Source: Tepidiforma thermophila
Lineage (GTDB): Bacteria; Chloroflexota; Dehalococcoidia; Tepidiformales; Tepidiformaceae
Direction of reading: 5' to 3'
Length of the DNA: 64,000 bases
NCBI RefSeq assembly: GCF_002563855.1
Contig: NZ_PDJQ01000001.1
Span: 372,001-436,000 of the forward strand
The translations under genes were made by a program, and so were the position numbers. The notes under the pieces are model-generated. The model was not told the DNA's origin and searched no databases. It saw nothing but the letters and a program-made list of their open reading frames with translations. Of the stretch, positions 18,073-25,854 are shown one piece after another (positions within the stretch are counted from its first letter, which is position 1; every line of letters begins with the position of its first letter).

Positions 18073-18490
18073 CGCTCCTCCCTCGGCGGGGAGGAAGGGA
18101 GAGGCGGGGATCCCTCCTCCCTCGGCGGGGAGGAAGGGAGAGGCGGGGATCCCTCCTCCCTCGGCGGGGAGGATGGGAGTGGCGAAGCCTCCCTCCTCCC
18201 CCGGCGGGGAGGATGGGAGAGGCTGGGATCCCTCCTCCCTCGGCGGGGAGGATGGGAGTGGCGGGGCCTCCCTCCTCCCTCGGCGGGGAGGATGGGGGCG
18301 GCGGGGCCTCCCTCCTCCCTCGGCGGGGAGGATGGGAGAGGCGGGGATCCCTCCTCCCTCGGCGGGGAGGATGGGGGCGGCGGGGCCTCCCTCCTCCCTC
18401 GGCGGGGAGGATGGGAGTGGCTGGGATCCCTCCTCCCTCGGCGGGGAGGATGGGAGTGGCGGGGCCTCCCTCCTCCCCCCGGGTGGGGCA
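18073..18490. repeat. Minisatellite: 11 tandem copies of a 39/40-bp GC-rich unit
   Basis: Units begin CCCTCCTCCCTCGGCGGGGA (first base at 18073, 18112, 18151, 18191, 18230, 18270, 18310, 18349, 18389, 18428, 18468). The 39-bp units end in GGGGAT or GGGAT, and most 40-bp units end in GGGGCCT. The two forms are interleaved, which suggests expansion of a two-unit block. Each unit carries several G-runs on one strand and an inverted CCTCC/GGAGG pair. All frames stay open but encode only periodic peptides. The array lies between the divergent GATase and J-domain genes. Confidence 0.95.
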
Positions 18491-18511
18491 GGCTCCCGCG
18501 GACGGGCGTGG

Positions 18512-18517
18512 GATACT
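18512..18517 (+). promoter_or_regulatory. -10 box GATACT of the J-domain gene
   Basis: GATACT ends 6 nt before ATG 18524, the leaderless arrangement. Confidence 0.5.
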
Positions 18518-18523
18518 TGGGGT

Positions 18524-19666
18524 ATGGGCCCGGGGAAGGACTACTACGCGGAGCTGGAGGTTTCGGCGACGGCGTCGTTCGAGGAGGTGCGGGCGGCGTA
18601 CCGGCGGCTGGCACGGGCGCATCACCCGGATGTAAACCCTTCGGCGGAGGCTGCGGAGCGGATGCGCCGGATCAACGAGGCGTGGGAGGTGTTGCGCGAC
18701 CCGGCGCGGCGGGCCGAATACGACCGGAGCCGCCCGGCGGGCGCTGCGCGGGCGTTTGCGGGGTCGCGGGCCGGCCGGGGCGGGGCGGCTCCGGGGCAGG
18801 GGCGCCCCCGGGCGCGTCCGACGGGGACAGCACGGCCGGCATCGCGGCCCCGCCCGGCTGAGCCGCCGCCGCAGGACCGGCCGCCGGGGCCGGGGACAGC
18901 GCCGCGGGTCGACGGCTCGGTCGACTGGTACGAGTTCCTCGGGGTGCCGCCGGGGGCCTCGCGGGAGGCGATCCGGAAGGCGATTGCGAGCCTGGCCGAC
19001 GAGCTGCTCGGCAGCGACATCTCAGGCGAGCGCCTGACCCGGCAGCGGCAGCGGCTGCGGGAGGCCTGGACGATTCTCAGCGACGAGCGGCTGCGGGCGG
19101 CCTACGACCGGGCTCGGGCGGAGCACCTGGCCGCGGAGGGCGCGAACGGCAGCGCCCCCGCGGCACGCGACGACGGGCGGAGGATGCCGGCAGGCTACCG
19201 CACCGGGCCGGTGACCGTTGGGGGGCTCGTCCTCGAGGCGGGAGCGCGGCTGGCCGGGGCAGATTTGCGGGGCGCCGACCTGCGGGGGCTCGACCTGGCC
19301 GGGGCAGACCTCTCGGGGGCGCAGCTCCAGGGGGCGAACCTGGAGGCGGCATCGCTGCGCCGGGCGAACCTCCGCGGTGCGCGGCTCGACGGGGCGAACC
19401 TTCGCTGGGCCGACCTTTCGCATGCGGCCTGCGAGGGGACAAGCTTCCGCCAGGCGGACCTGTGCGAGACCGCGCTGGCGGGGACGGTCTTCACGCGGGC
19501 AAATCTCACGGGGGCGGTGCTCGAAGGCGCCGTGGGGCCGGGTGTGAACGTCGAGTTTGCCGACCTTGCGCGGGCGGATTTTTCGGGCGCTCTGATCACG
19601 CCGGCGCTCATCGAACGGGGGAAGCTGGCGGGCACCGTGCTCCCGGACGGCAGCGTTCGGGGTTAG
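18524..19666 (+). CDS. J-domain protein fused to a pentapeptide-repeat domain
   Basis: 380 aa. Residues ~5-70 are a J domain with the HPD tripeptide (AHHPDVNP) needed to stimulate DnaK/Hsp70. A Pro/Arg-rich linker (~75-130) follows. Residues ~131-200 form a second J-like fold (WYEFLGVPPGASREAIRKA) without HPD. Residues ~235-360 are A(D/N)LxG-type pentapeptide repeats (GADLRGADLRGLDLAGADLS), predicted to fold as a right-handed quadrilateral beta-helix. There is no J-class zinc finger, so it is not DnaJ itself. I infer a co-chaperone with a beta-helical client or scaffold arm. The ORF is open far upstream only because the repeat array lacks stops. Confidence 0.88.
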   Translation: MGPGKDYYAELEVSATASFEEVRAAYRRLARAHHPDVNPSAEAAERMRRINEAWEVLRDPARRAEYDRSRPAGAARAFAGSRAGRGGAAPGQGRPRARPTGTARPASRPRPAEPPPQDRPPGPGTAPRVDGSVDWYEFLGVPPGASREAIRKAIASLADELLGSDISGERLTRQRQRLREAWTILSDERLRAAYDRARAEHLAAEGANGSAPAARDDGRRMPAGYRTGPVTVGGLVLEAGARLAGADLRGADLRGLDLAGADLSGAQLQGANLEAASLRRANLRGARLDGANLRWADLSHAACEGTSFRQADLCETALAGTVFTRANLTGAVLEGAVGPGVNVEFADLARADFSGALITPALIERGKLAGTVLPDGSVRG

Positions 19667-19688
19667 CGGCGGGGGCCCTGCCGCGTGG

Positions 19689-19694
19689 TAGGAT
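19689..19694 (+). promoter_or_regulatory. -10 box TAGGAT of the gene at 19702
   Basis: TAGGAT ends 7 nt before GTG 19702; it overlaps an alternative ATG (19693), arguing for the GTG. Confidence 0.45.
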
Positions 19695-19701
19695 GCGCGG
19701 C

Positions 19702-20151
19702 GTGGCAGAGGCGACGCATGCCGCCGCGGACCATGGGCCGTATCTCGAACATGCCGTGCTCTGCGAGCGTGTCCTCGAAGAGCGCGACGGCGTGCTCAGC
19801 CTGGTCCGCCTCGTAGACCGCCTGGAGGTGACCATCCCGGGTCCGGCGGGAGCGGCCGGCCCGGCAGCACTCGCCCCGGTGCAGCTCTTCGCGGTCGTCG
19901 GGTTCAAATCAGGACAGGCGCGGGGCAGGCATCAGCTGCGCCTCACCCTTGAGCGGCCGGACGGCCTGCGCAGGCTGCTGGCCGAGCTTCCGCTCCTGTT
20001 CGAGGGGGAGGACCGGGGCGCGCGCGCCATTGTGGGGGTCGGCTTCTCACTCGAACTCGAGGGACTGTACTGGGTCGACGTTCAGCTGGACGAGCGGTGG
20101 TTCACGCGGATGCCGCTGCGGGTCGTCTACCTTGCGTATCGGACAGGCTGA
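19702..20151 (+). CDS. DUF6941-like protein of unknown function
   Basis: 149 aa. Beta-rich single domain: LEHAVLCERVLEERDGVLSLVRLVDRLEV, then LTLERPDG, a hydrophobic strand LLFEGEDRGARAIVGVGFSLE, and LYWVDVQLDERWFTRMPLRV. This reads like the DUF6941 family, short proteins describing a ligand-binding-like beta domain. Start alternatives are ATG 19693 and GTG 19702; the TAGGAT box favours the GTG. Its last 50 bases overlap the 3' end of the convergent small gene 20102-20470. No role is known. Confidence 0.7.
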   Translation: MAEATHAAADHGPYLEHAVLCERVLEERDGVLSLVRLVDRLEVTIPGPAGAAGPAALAPVQLFAVVGFKSGQARGRHQLRLTLERPDGLRRLLAELPLLFEGEDRGARAIVGVGFSLELEGLYWVDVQLDERWFTRMPLRVVYLAYRTG

Positions 20152-20470
20152 CTACGGGTCCGCCGCGTGCGGCCGCCGGGGTGCCGGTCCCGGTGCGGGC
20201 AACGGGCGGCTCCGTTTCAACCACAACGGTACGCAACCGGGCTGCGGCCAGCCGGCGAAGCTCTGCTTCGGTGCGATGCCCCTGCGTCGCCTCAGCGAGC
20301 CAGAGGAGGACGTCACCGGCAAGTTCGGCCGCAGGCCCGGAGCCGTCCGCAGACTCCCATGCGAGAGGGAGCACCTGGTCCTCAAAGTGCTCGAGCGAGA
20401 GTTCTCCGAGCGCGAACGCGATCAGCAGCTCGAGCAGCTGGTTATGCCGGGCGGATGACATGGATGACAT
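20102..20470 (-). CDS. Small helical protein, unknown
   Basis: 122 aa. The N-terminal ~75 residues look genuine: HNQLLELLIAFALGELSL, FEDQVLPLAWE and LAGDVLLWLAEATQG form amphipathic helices with acidic residues. The tail is Thr/Ala/Pro-rich. Met codons occur at 20470 and 20461. The latter ATG shares a palindromic CATG with the ATG of the divergent frameshifted gene at 20460. The 3' end overlaps the preceding convergent gene by 50 nt. No family recognised; moderate confidence that it is expressed. Confidence 0.5.
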   Translation of the reverse strand: MSSMSSARHNQLLELLIAFALGELSLEHFEDQVLPLAWESADGSGPAAELAGDVLLWLAEATQGHRTEAELRRLAAARLRTVVVETEPPVARTGTGTPAAARGGPVVSLSDTQGRRPAAASA

Positions 20471-20788
20471 CCCTCGCCGCCGGGTCTCGGCGGATGAAAT
20501 GCGTGCACTCTATAACAACGGTGGTTTTGAGGAAGGGTTAAGGACAGGGAGGTACAAAGCGGGGGTTCGACGGAGCGGCCACCCGAGCCCACCGGCGGCC
20601 GGCGAGCCGTTCTGCACCCGCAGCCAAATCCTCGAACTTTACGAGCAACAGGCGCGCGCGTGGCTCTCGTCCATCGCTACCTGCGGCCGGACGGGACGCT
20701 CGGCGCATCCGGGCGGCCAGACCCCAAAGCGGTAGTGATCGACGGGGTGCTGTTCTACGCCGGGGTTAGCGGCGGGGGCGGAAGGTGA
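20460..20788 (+). pseudogene. Small conserved-looking gene broken by a frameshift in a GC run
   Basis: The first part (frame of ATG 20460) reads MDDIPRRRVSADEMRALYNN ... TRSQILELYEQQAR. After the run GCGCGCGCG at 20652-20660 the sense switches to another frame: VALVHRYLRPDGTLGASGR, then PDPKAVVIDGVLFYAG, ending at TGA 20786-20788. Removing two bases (one GC) would join them into one ~109-aa protein whose C-terminus resembles small proteins of the VHxYLRPDGTxGxSGxPDPK type. Base composition is lower in GC than the neighbours. It could be a sequencing slip, a real pseudogene or a slippage-switched gene. The function of the family is unknown to me. Confidence 0.6.
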
Positions 20789-22142
20789 TAGGGCCGGCGG
20801 GGGCAAGGCCGGCGGGGGCCGCGCTGCGCCGGGGGATGAGCTGGCGGCGGAGGCGGCGGAGGGCGGCGGCGTAGCGGCGGAGCAGCCTGCGGAGCGAGAA
20901 GCGGAGGCCGAAGCCGGCACCCCGGCCGGAAGCAGCGCCGGCATGTCCACGCGGCGCGCCGGGATGCTCGGCCATGCGTTCGTAGGCGCGGAGGAGGGCA
21001 TTGCGCCGCTCGAGGCGGTCGTCGGCGCGCCGGCCGGGGGCGAGCGCATCGGCGGCGGGCGGGCCGCGCCGGCCATCCTGCTGGAGGAGCCAGCGCTCCC
21101 GGGTCAGCCCGGGCATGACGAGCCGGGTGGTATCGATCTCGGTGAAGGTGGCGCTGGCCTCGCGGATCTGTTCGAAGCTGGGCGCGTAGCTCTTCGGCAT
21201 GGGGCCGCCGACGAGGTGGATGGTGTGCATGCGGATGCCGCGCGGGATGGTGGGGATGGCGTAGGACTCGCAGTCGGAGATGAGGAGGAGCTCGGTGGGC
21301 GAGGTTTCGAAGGCGGCGCGGCCGGGGCCCACGCCGTCGAGGTCGGAAATATCACCGACGACGGTCGCAAGGGCGGAGCGGATGTCGGTCGAACCGTCGG
21401 GCGTGACCTGGAGCACGCGGCGGGCGAGTGCCGGGAAATCGGCAGGAGCCAGGCAATCGGTCCGGGGGTGGATGCGGTTGGCGAAGGTGCGGAAGAAGAG
21501 CTGCGCGCGCTCCTCGCAGGCGGTGATGAGGTAGGCGAGGACGAGGGCCTTGGCGAACAGGAGCTTGTTGGCATCGCGCATGGAGTTCGAGACATCCATG
21601 AGGACGTAGACGCGCTGGCGGCGGCGCCCGGCCGGCGGCGAAACGAGGACGCGCTCTTCGCGGATGTCGTCGTACTCCTCTTCGGCCGGGCCCGGGTCGA
21701 CGTGGTAGAGGGCGTTGATATCGCCGGAGAGGAGGCGGAACTCGAAGATTGCGGGGTCCAGGTCCCGAAGGAGGAGGTCGGGCATGGTGACCTGGGGGAG
21801 GTCGTCGATGTGGCGCAGCGGCTGGATGCGGGTATCGGGCTGGACGGGGTAGACGATGCGGTGTTTCCGTTCGCGCCGCTCGATGACCTGGTACTCGGGC
21901 CGTGCGGGCTGGACGAGGCGGCGGGTCTGCTCGGGGAGGTCGACGCCGGGAAGGGGGAGCCCCTCGCGGAGGGTGCGGGCGATGTTGAGGATGCGGAGCC
22001 ACTCGGGGGGGAGGGTATCGACGGTTTCGCCGACGAGGTCGAGGATACCCCAGGAGCGGTAGAGGGCCTCGAGGTCGGCCTGGAGGGCTGCGGCCCGGGC
22101 AGCGGGGGAGGCGCCGGCGAGGTCGGGGATGGGGTCAGCCAC
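20766..22142 (-). CDS. VWA-domain (MIDAS) protein paired with a MoxR ATPase
   Basis: 458 aa. A VWA domain (~200-370) has the MIDAS motif in LMDVSNSM (DxSxS), TDIRSAL supplying the Thr, and ISDCES as the distal Asp. The N-terminal 200 residues are helical and unassigned. The C-terminal ~80 residues are basic, Arg/Ala-rich and probably disordered. The GTG start overlaps the MoxR stop as GTGGCTGA (8 nt), so the two are translationally coupled. MoxR/VWA pairs generally act in metal insertion or protein maturation; the target here is not adjacent. Confidence 0.85.
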   Translation of the reverse strand: MADPIPDLAGASPAARAAALQADLEALYRSWGILDLVGETVDTLPPEWLRILNIARTLREGLPLPGVDLPEQTRRLVQPARPEYQVIERRERKHRIVYPVQPDTRIQPLRHIDDLPQVTMPDLLLRDLDPAIFEFRLLSGDINALYHVDPGPAEEEYDDIREERVLVSPPAGRRRQRVYVLMDVSNSMRDANKLLFAKALVLAYLITACEERAQLFFRTFANRIHPRTDCLAPADFPALARRVLQVTPDGSTDIRSALATVVGDISDLDGVGPGRAAFETSPTELLLISDCESYAIPTIPRGIRMHTIHLVGGPMPKSYAPSFEQIREASATFTEIDTTRLVMPGLTRERWLLQQDGRRGPPAADALAPGRRADDRLERRNALLRAYERMAEHPGAPRGHAGAASGRGAGFGLRFSLRRLLRRYAAALRRLRRQLIPRRSAAPAGLAPAGPITFRPRR

Positions 22143-23451
22143 CGGCGTACTCCTGGACTTCTTCGAGGATCTCTTCGCGGAGGGCGTTGACGCGCGGGTT
22201 GGCGATGCTGCGGCCGCGGAGGGCTTCGAGGAAGGTTTCGGCGGTGACGTCGTGCCAGCTGCTCTTGCCGATGAGGGCGAGGACGAAGCGGATGAGGCCG
22301 CGGTGGGCGGGCTGGGCCTCGATCGGGATGCCGTGGAGGTAGAGGTGGAAGGACTGGGCGATAGCGGTGAGTTCGCGGACGGTTTCGAGGTCGGCCTCGG
22401 TGTAGCCCTGGAGGGTGGAATGGAGCGCCTCGGCGAAGATATCCTGGCCGGGGTCGTGGAGGGCGCGGTCGTTGCCGGGGATGATGGTGAGGACGAAGCG
22501 GAGGGCGGCCAGGTCGGATTTTTCGACGCGGTCGCGGTGGTGGAGGAGGGCGGAGGCGTTGAGGACGTCGCGGCAGGCGGCCTTGGTGCGGGGGGAGACG
22601 TAGCCATCGGTGGCCGGGCGGGCGCCGGGTCCGGCGGCCTGCTGGCGGGCCGCGTGGCGGGCAACGCAGGCGTCGATGATTTCGTTCTTGAGGAAGAGGA
22701 TGTCGTGGGAGGCCTCGATGCGGCGGTCGGGGTGGTCGCCGAGGACGATGGCGGTGAGTTCGCGGAGGGCGGCGAGCGGGATGCGGTGCTCGGGCGGCTG
22801 AGCGCGGCCATGGTGGCGGGCGTAGGCGAGGTCGATGAGGAGGTCGTTGAGGGTATCCCCGGCCGGGTCGATGGAGGCTTTGAACATGAAGCGGTCGAGG
22901 ATCGGCTCGGAGATGGCGGAGAACTTGAGGTGGTTGGTCATGGCGAGGGCGGTATGAAGGCGGGCCTCCTCCTGCTGCTCGCCCTGCTGGAAGCGGCGCT
23001 CGTTGAGGATGCCAAGGATCGCCTCGAGGACGACGTCGTTGGCGTTCATGAACTCGTCGAGGTAGGCGAAATCGGCGGTGACGAGGGAGTGGGCGGTGTT
23101 ATGCCAGAGGCGGCCTTCGTGGAACTGCTTGAGGTCGAGGCCGCCGAGGATGGTCTCGAGGCGGGTGCCCTGGCTGAACTGGGCCTTGAAGACGTCGCCC
23201 TCGAACTGGCTGAAGACGCTGTCGCCGTAGAGGGATTTGCCGGTGCCGGCGCGGGAGATGAGGAGCTGGTGGCGGCGGGTGAGGAGGGCGAGGGCGGTTT
23301 GCTGGAGGAGCTGGGTGCGGCCGGGGAGCGTTTCGGAGACATGGAGGAGGGCGCCCTTGAGGGCCTCGATGGCGCGGGGCACATCGAGCGGTTCGCCGCG
23401 GTAGACGTAGGGCCGCCCATCGGCGGGGGCGAGCAGGCTGACGTCGCGCAT
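22135..23451 (-). CDS. MoxR-type AAA+ ATPase
   Basis: 438 aa. Walker A is SRAGTGKS, Walker B is AYLDEFMNAND, and sensor 1 is in LAMTNHLKF. ILNERRFQQGEQ is the usual MoxR insert, and a C-terminal AAA lid follows. The start MRDVSLLAP (23451) is chosen; the frame extends to a GTG at 23499, but a TATCGT box lies within that extension. It is first in a two-gene unit with the VWA gene. It is predicted to be a hexameric ATPase chaperone of the RavA/MoxR group. Confidence 0.9.
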   Translation of the reverse strand: MRDVSLLAPADGRPYVYRGEPLDVPRAIEALKGALLHVSETLPGRTQLLQQTALALLTRRHQLLISRAGTGKSLYGDSVFSQFEGDVFKAQFSQGTRLETILGGLDLKQFHEGRLWHNTAHSLVTADFAYLDEFMNANDVVLEAILGILNERRFQQGEQQEEARLHTALAMTNHLKFSAISEPILDRFMFKASIDPAGDTLNDLLIDLAYARHHGRAQPPEHRIPLAALRELTAIVLGDHPDRRIEASHDILFLKNEIIDACVARHAARQQAAGPGARPATDGYVSPRTKAACRDVLNASALLHHRDRVEKSDLAALRFVLTIIPGNDRALHDPGQDIFAEALHSTLQGYTEADLETVRELTAIAQSFHLYLHGIPIEAQPAHRGLIRFVLALIGKSSWHDVTAETFLEALRGRSIANPRVNALREEILEEVQEYAGG

Positions 23452-23578
23452 CGAACGGTTCACCCCGGGGCGCTGCGCCCTGTGGTGCATACGATACACC
23501 AGATAGGAAGCGTCTATTGGGAGTTGGTTCCCCGATGTGTGGCGCTGACGGCACGGTTCGCTATGCTTCGGCTACTCT

Positions 23579-23593
23579 TTCGCTGAAAGCGAA
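23579..23593 (+). other. Small hairpin in the leader of the acyl-CoA dehydrogenase gene
   Basis: TTCGCT-GAA-AGCGAA forms a 6-bp stem with a 3-nt loop, 16 nt before ATG 23610. It may affect translation or message stability; it is too weak to assign a role. Confidence 0.3.
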
Positions 23594-23609
23594 GTATCCG
23601 GAGCAGCGC

Positions 23610-24851
23610 ATGGACGCGTGGGAGCTGGAGCTCATCGAGAAGGTCCGCGAACTGGCGCGGGGGCCGTGGCAGGAGCGGGCGGCGGTGTACGACCGGGAGG
23701 GCAGGTTCCCGCGGGAGAACATCGATGAGCTGCTGGCGCTGCGGGTGCCGTCGATGGCGCTGGCGCCGGAGCTTGGCGGGCTGGGCATCAGCGCCGAGGG
23801 GCAGATGCGGGTGATGGAGGAGGTGGCCTACGGCGACGGCTCGACGGCGGTTGCGCTGAACATGCACGTGCTGGTGGCGAGCTTCCTCGAGACGATGCCG
23901 CCGTTTGAGCGGCGGAACCGGGTGCTGGCGGACATCGGGAAGAACGGCGCGCTCATCTGCGGGCCGGGGTCGATCCCGACCGGGCAGCTCGACAACCGGC
24001 AGGCCGGCTTCCGCTTCCGCGACGAGGGCGACTGCGTGGTGATGAACGGCCGCGCCGGCTTCGCGAGCATGAGCGACGGGGCGAAGTACGCGCTGATGGG
24101 CGGCCAGATGGAGAAGCCCGACGGGCAGGAGCCGGACATTGTGATTGCGATCCCGGAGCTGGCGACGCCGGGCATCCGGGTGCTGGGCAACTGGGATGCC
24201 ATGGGCCTGCGGGGCACGGCAAGCCACGACATCGTGGCGGAGGAGGTGCGGCTGCCGAAGTCGGAGGTGCTGATCATCCCGGCGATGATGCTGCGGATGG
24301 TGCTCGAGGCGCAGGCAAAGGTAGTGAACGTGCAGACCCAGATGCGGGCGCGGGGCGCGCTTGGCATCCTCGCCATCTGGCTGGGGCTGGCGCAGGCGGC
24401 GTTCGACTTCACCGTGGCGTACGTGAAGGAGCGGCACGGCTACCTCGCCGGGCCGATGGCCGCGATCGGGGCGACGCAGCCGGGCTACCGGGCCGACCAG
24501 CCGTGGGCGCAGTTCGCCATCGGGAACATGGACTACTGGCTGGAGACGGGCCGGATTGTGCTGTACGAGGCGGTGCGGCGGCTGGAGACGCCGTTCGAAT
24601 CACAGCAGGCGTTCACGCGCTACCTCGTGCGGACCGTCTACCACCTGCGGCGGATGAGTGAGGAGGTTGCGGCGGGGGCGATGCGGGTGTGCGGGGCGCA
24701 TGCGTATGTCCGCGCCCGCCCGCTGGAGCGGATCTTCCGCGACATGGTGGGCGGGAACGTGATGGCCTGGAAGACCGACGAGCTGCAGCACTCGCTCGGG
24801 CTGGCTGCGCTCGGGCGGGAGATCACGTTTGTGGGGCCGGCCGGCACCTGA
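23610..24851 (+). CDS. Acyl-CoA dehydrogenase family flavoprotein
   Basis: 413 aa. N-terminal helical domain (FPRENIDELLALRVPSMALA) with ELGGLGIS, then the FAD/substrate beta-domain (VVMNGRAGFASMSDGAKYAL, LGNWDAMGLRGTASHDIV) and a C-terminal four-helix domain ending RIFRDMVGGNVMAWKTDELQ. It resembles the HsaA/desulfurisation-type and broad-specificity branch more than fatty-acid MCAD, because the usual RIYEGTNEI-like loop is missing. The start MDAWELEL is chosen because the upstream frame (from 23517) has shadow composition. The acyl substrate is unknown. Confidence 0.9.
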   Translation: MDAWELELIEKVRELARGPWQERAAVYDREGRFPRENIDELLALRVPSMALAPELGGLGISAEGQMRVMEEVAYGDGSTAVALNMHVLVASFLETMPPFERRNRVLADIGKNGALICGPGSIPTGQLDNRQAGFRFRDEGDCVVMNGRAGFASMSDGAKYALMGGQMEKPDGQEPDIVIAIPELATPGIRVLGNWDAMGLRGTASHDIVAEEVRLPKSEVLIIPAMMLRMVLEAQAKVVNVQTQMRARGALGILAIWLGLAQAAFDFTVAYVKERHGYLAGPMAAIGATQPGYRADQPWAQFAIGNMDYWLETGRIVLYEAVRRLETPFESQQAFTRYLVRTVYHLRRMSEEVAAGAMRVCGAHAYVRARPLERIFRDMVGGNVMAWKTDELQHSLGLAALGREITFVGPAGT

Positions 24852-25021
24852 ACGGGCCGTTACCTCCGTCCTCGCCCCGCGTTGCCGGCCGGCCCCTCGG
24901 TTGGGCAGCGCGGGGCGCTCTATCTTTGTGTTTGTGCGTGCCCGGGCAAGCGAGGCGGCACGCATCCCCGCTATACACTGATGCCGGCTGCCGGTCCGGC
25001 AGCCGCGAAGGAGGAAGACCA

Positions 25022-25792
25022 GTGGAAATCGCGCTTGAGACGACCATCCAGCAGGTGGCCGGCTGGCTGCGCGACAGCCGGTCGACCGTGGTGCTGACGG
25101 GGGCCGGCATCAGCACGGAATCGGGCATCCCGGATTTCCGGGGGCCGAACGGGCTCTGGACGAAGAACCCCGGCGCGGAGAAGGCGGCGACGCTCCAGAC
25201 CTACCTCGCGGACCGGGAGGTGCGGGTGCGTGCATGGCGGAGCCGGGTCGAGGGCGGCCTCTGGACCGAGGCGGAGCCGAACGCGGGACACCACGCGCTG
25301 GCGGAGCTGGAGCGGAAGGGGAAGCTCGACCTGCTGATTACGCAGAACATCGACAGCCTCCACCTGAAGGCGGGCAGCTCGATGGAGCGGATGGTGGAGA
25401 TCCACGGGAACCTGCGCGAGTACGTCTGTATGGGGTGCGGCGAGCGGGGGCCGATCGAGCGGGTGCTGGAGCGCGTCCGGGCGGGGGAGGAGGACCCGCC
25501 CTGCCGGCGGTGCGGCGGCATCCTGAAGTCGGCCACGATTTCGTTCGGGCAGAACCTCGTGGCGGAGGACTACGCGCGCTCGGAGCGGGCGGCGAGCCGG
25601 TGCGAGCTGTTCATGGCGATTGGCACGTCGCTGACGGTGTACCCGGTGGCCTACCTGCCCGAGGTGGCGCTCAGGAACGGCGCGCGGCTCGTGATTATCA
25701 ACGCGCAGGAGACGCCGTACGACGAGCTGGCGCACGCCGTCATCCGGGAGCCGATTGGGCAGGTGCTGCCGCGGATCGTGGCTGCGGTCTAA
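25022..25792 (+). CDS. Sir2-family NAD-dependent protein deacylase
   Basis: 256 aa. All sirtuin signatures are present: GAGISTESGIPDFRG, TQNIDSLH, catalytic His in VEIHGNL, zinc site CMGC ... CRRCGG, FGQNL, and GTSLTVYPVAYLP. It removes acyl groups from lysine using NAD+, making nicotinamide and O-acyl-ADP-ribose; CobB-like candidates include acetyl-CoA synthetase. The GTG start is decided by an excellent Shine-Dalgarno (GAAGGAGGA) about 6 nt upstream. A -10-like TATACA lies at 24972-24977. It sits next to acyl-CoA genes but is separately transcribed. Confidence 0.95.
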   Translation: MEIALETTIQQVAGWLRDSRSTVVLTGAGISTESGIPDFRGPNGLWTKNPGAEKAATLQTYLADREVRVRAWRSRVEGGLWTEAEPNAGHHALAELERKGKLDLLITQNIDSLHLKAGSSMERMVEIHGNLREYVCMGCGERGPIERVLERVRAGEEDPPCRRCGGILKSATISFGQNLVAEDYARSERAASRCELFMAIGTSLTVYPVAYLPEVALRNGARLVIINAQETPYDELAHAVIREPIGQVLPRIVAAV

Positions 25793-25813
25793 CCCCCGTC
25801 CGGCGCGGTCTGG

Positions 25814-25819
25814 TAGGCT
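25814..25819 (+). promoter_or_regulatory. -10-like TAGGCT upstream of the serine hydrolase gene
   Basis: TAGGCT, ~35 nt before ATG 25855, leaves a short leader that contains a CGGGGG Shine-Dalgarno-like stretch. Confidence 0.35.
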
Positions 25820-25854
25820 TCGGCGGAAACGCTCACCGTCCGGGGGTATCTGCC

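Noticed and set aside
18073-18490. The 39/40-bp tandem array as a CRISPR
   Set aside because: Units are contiguous without unique spacers, and no cas genes are present; it is a minisatellite.
17306-18523. N-terminal extension of the J-domain ORF
   Set aside because: It runs through the antisense of the GATase gene and the 39/40-bp array; the J-domain start at 18524 has its own -10 box.
19895-19920. GGGTTCAAATC resembling a tRNA T-arm
   Set aside because: It lies within a coding region and no acceptor or anticodon stem can be drawn around it.
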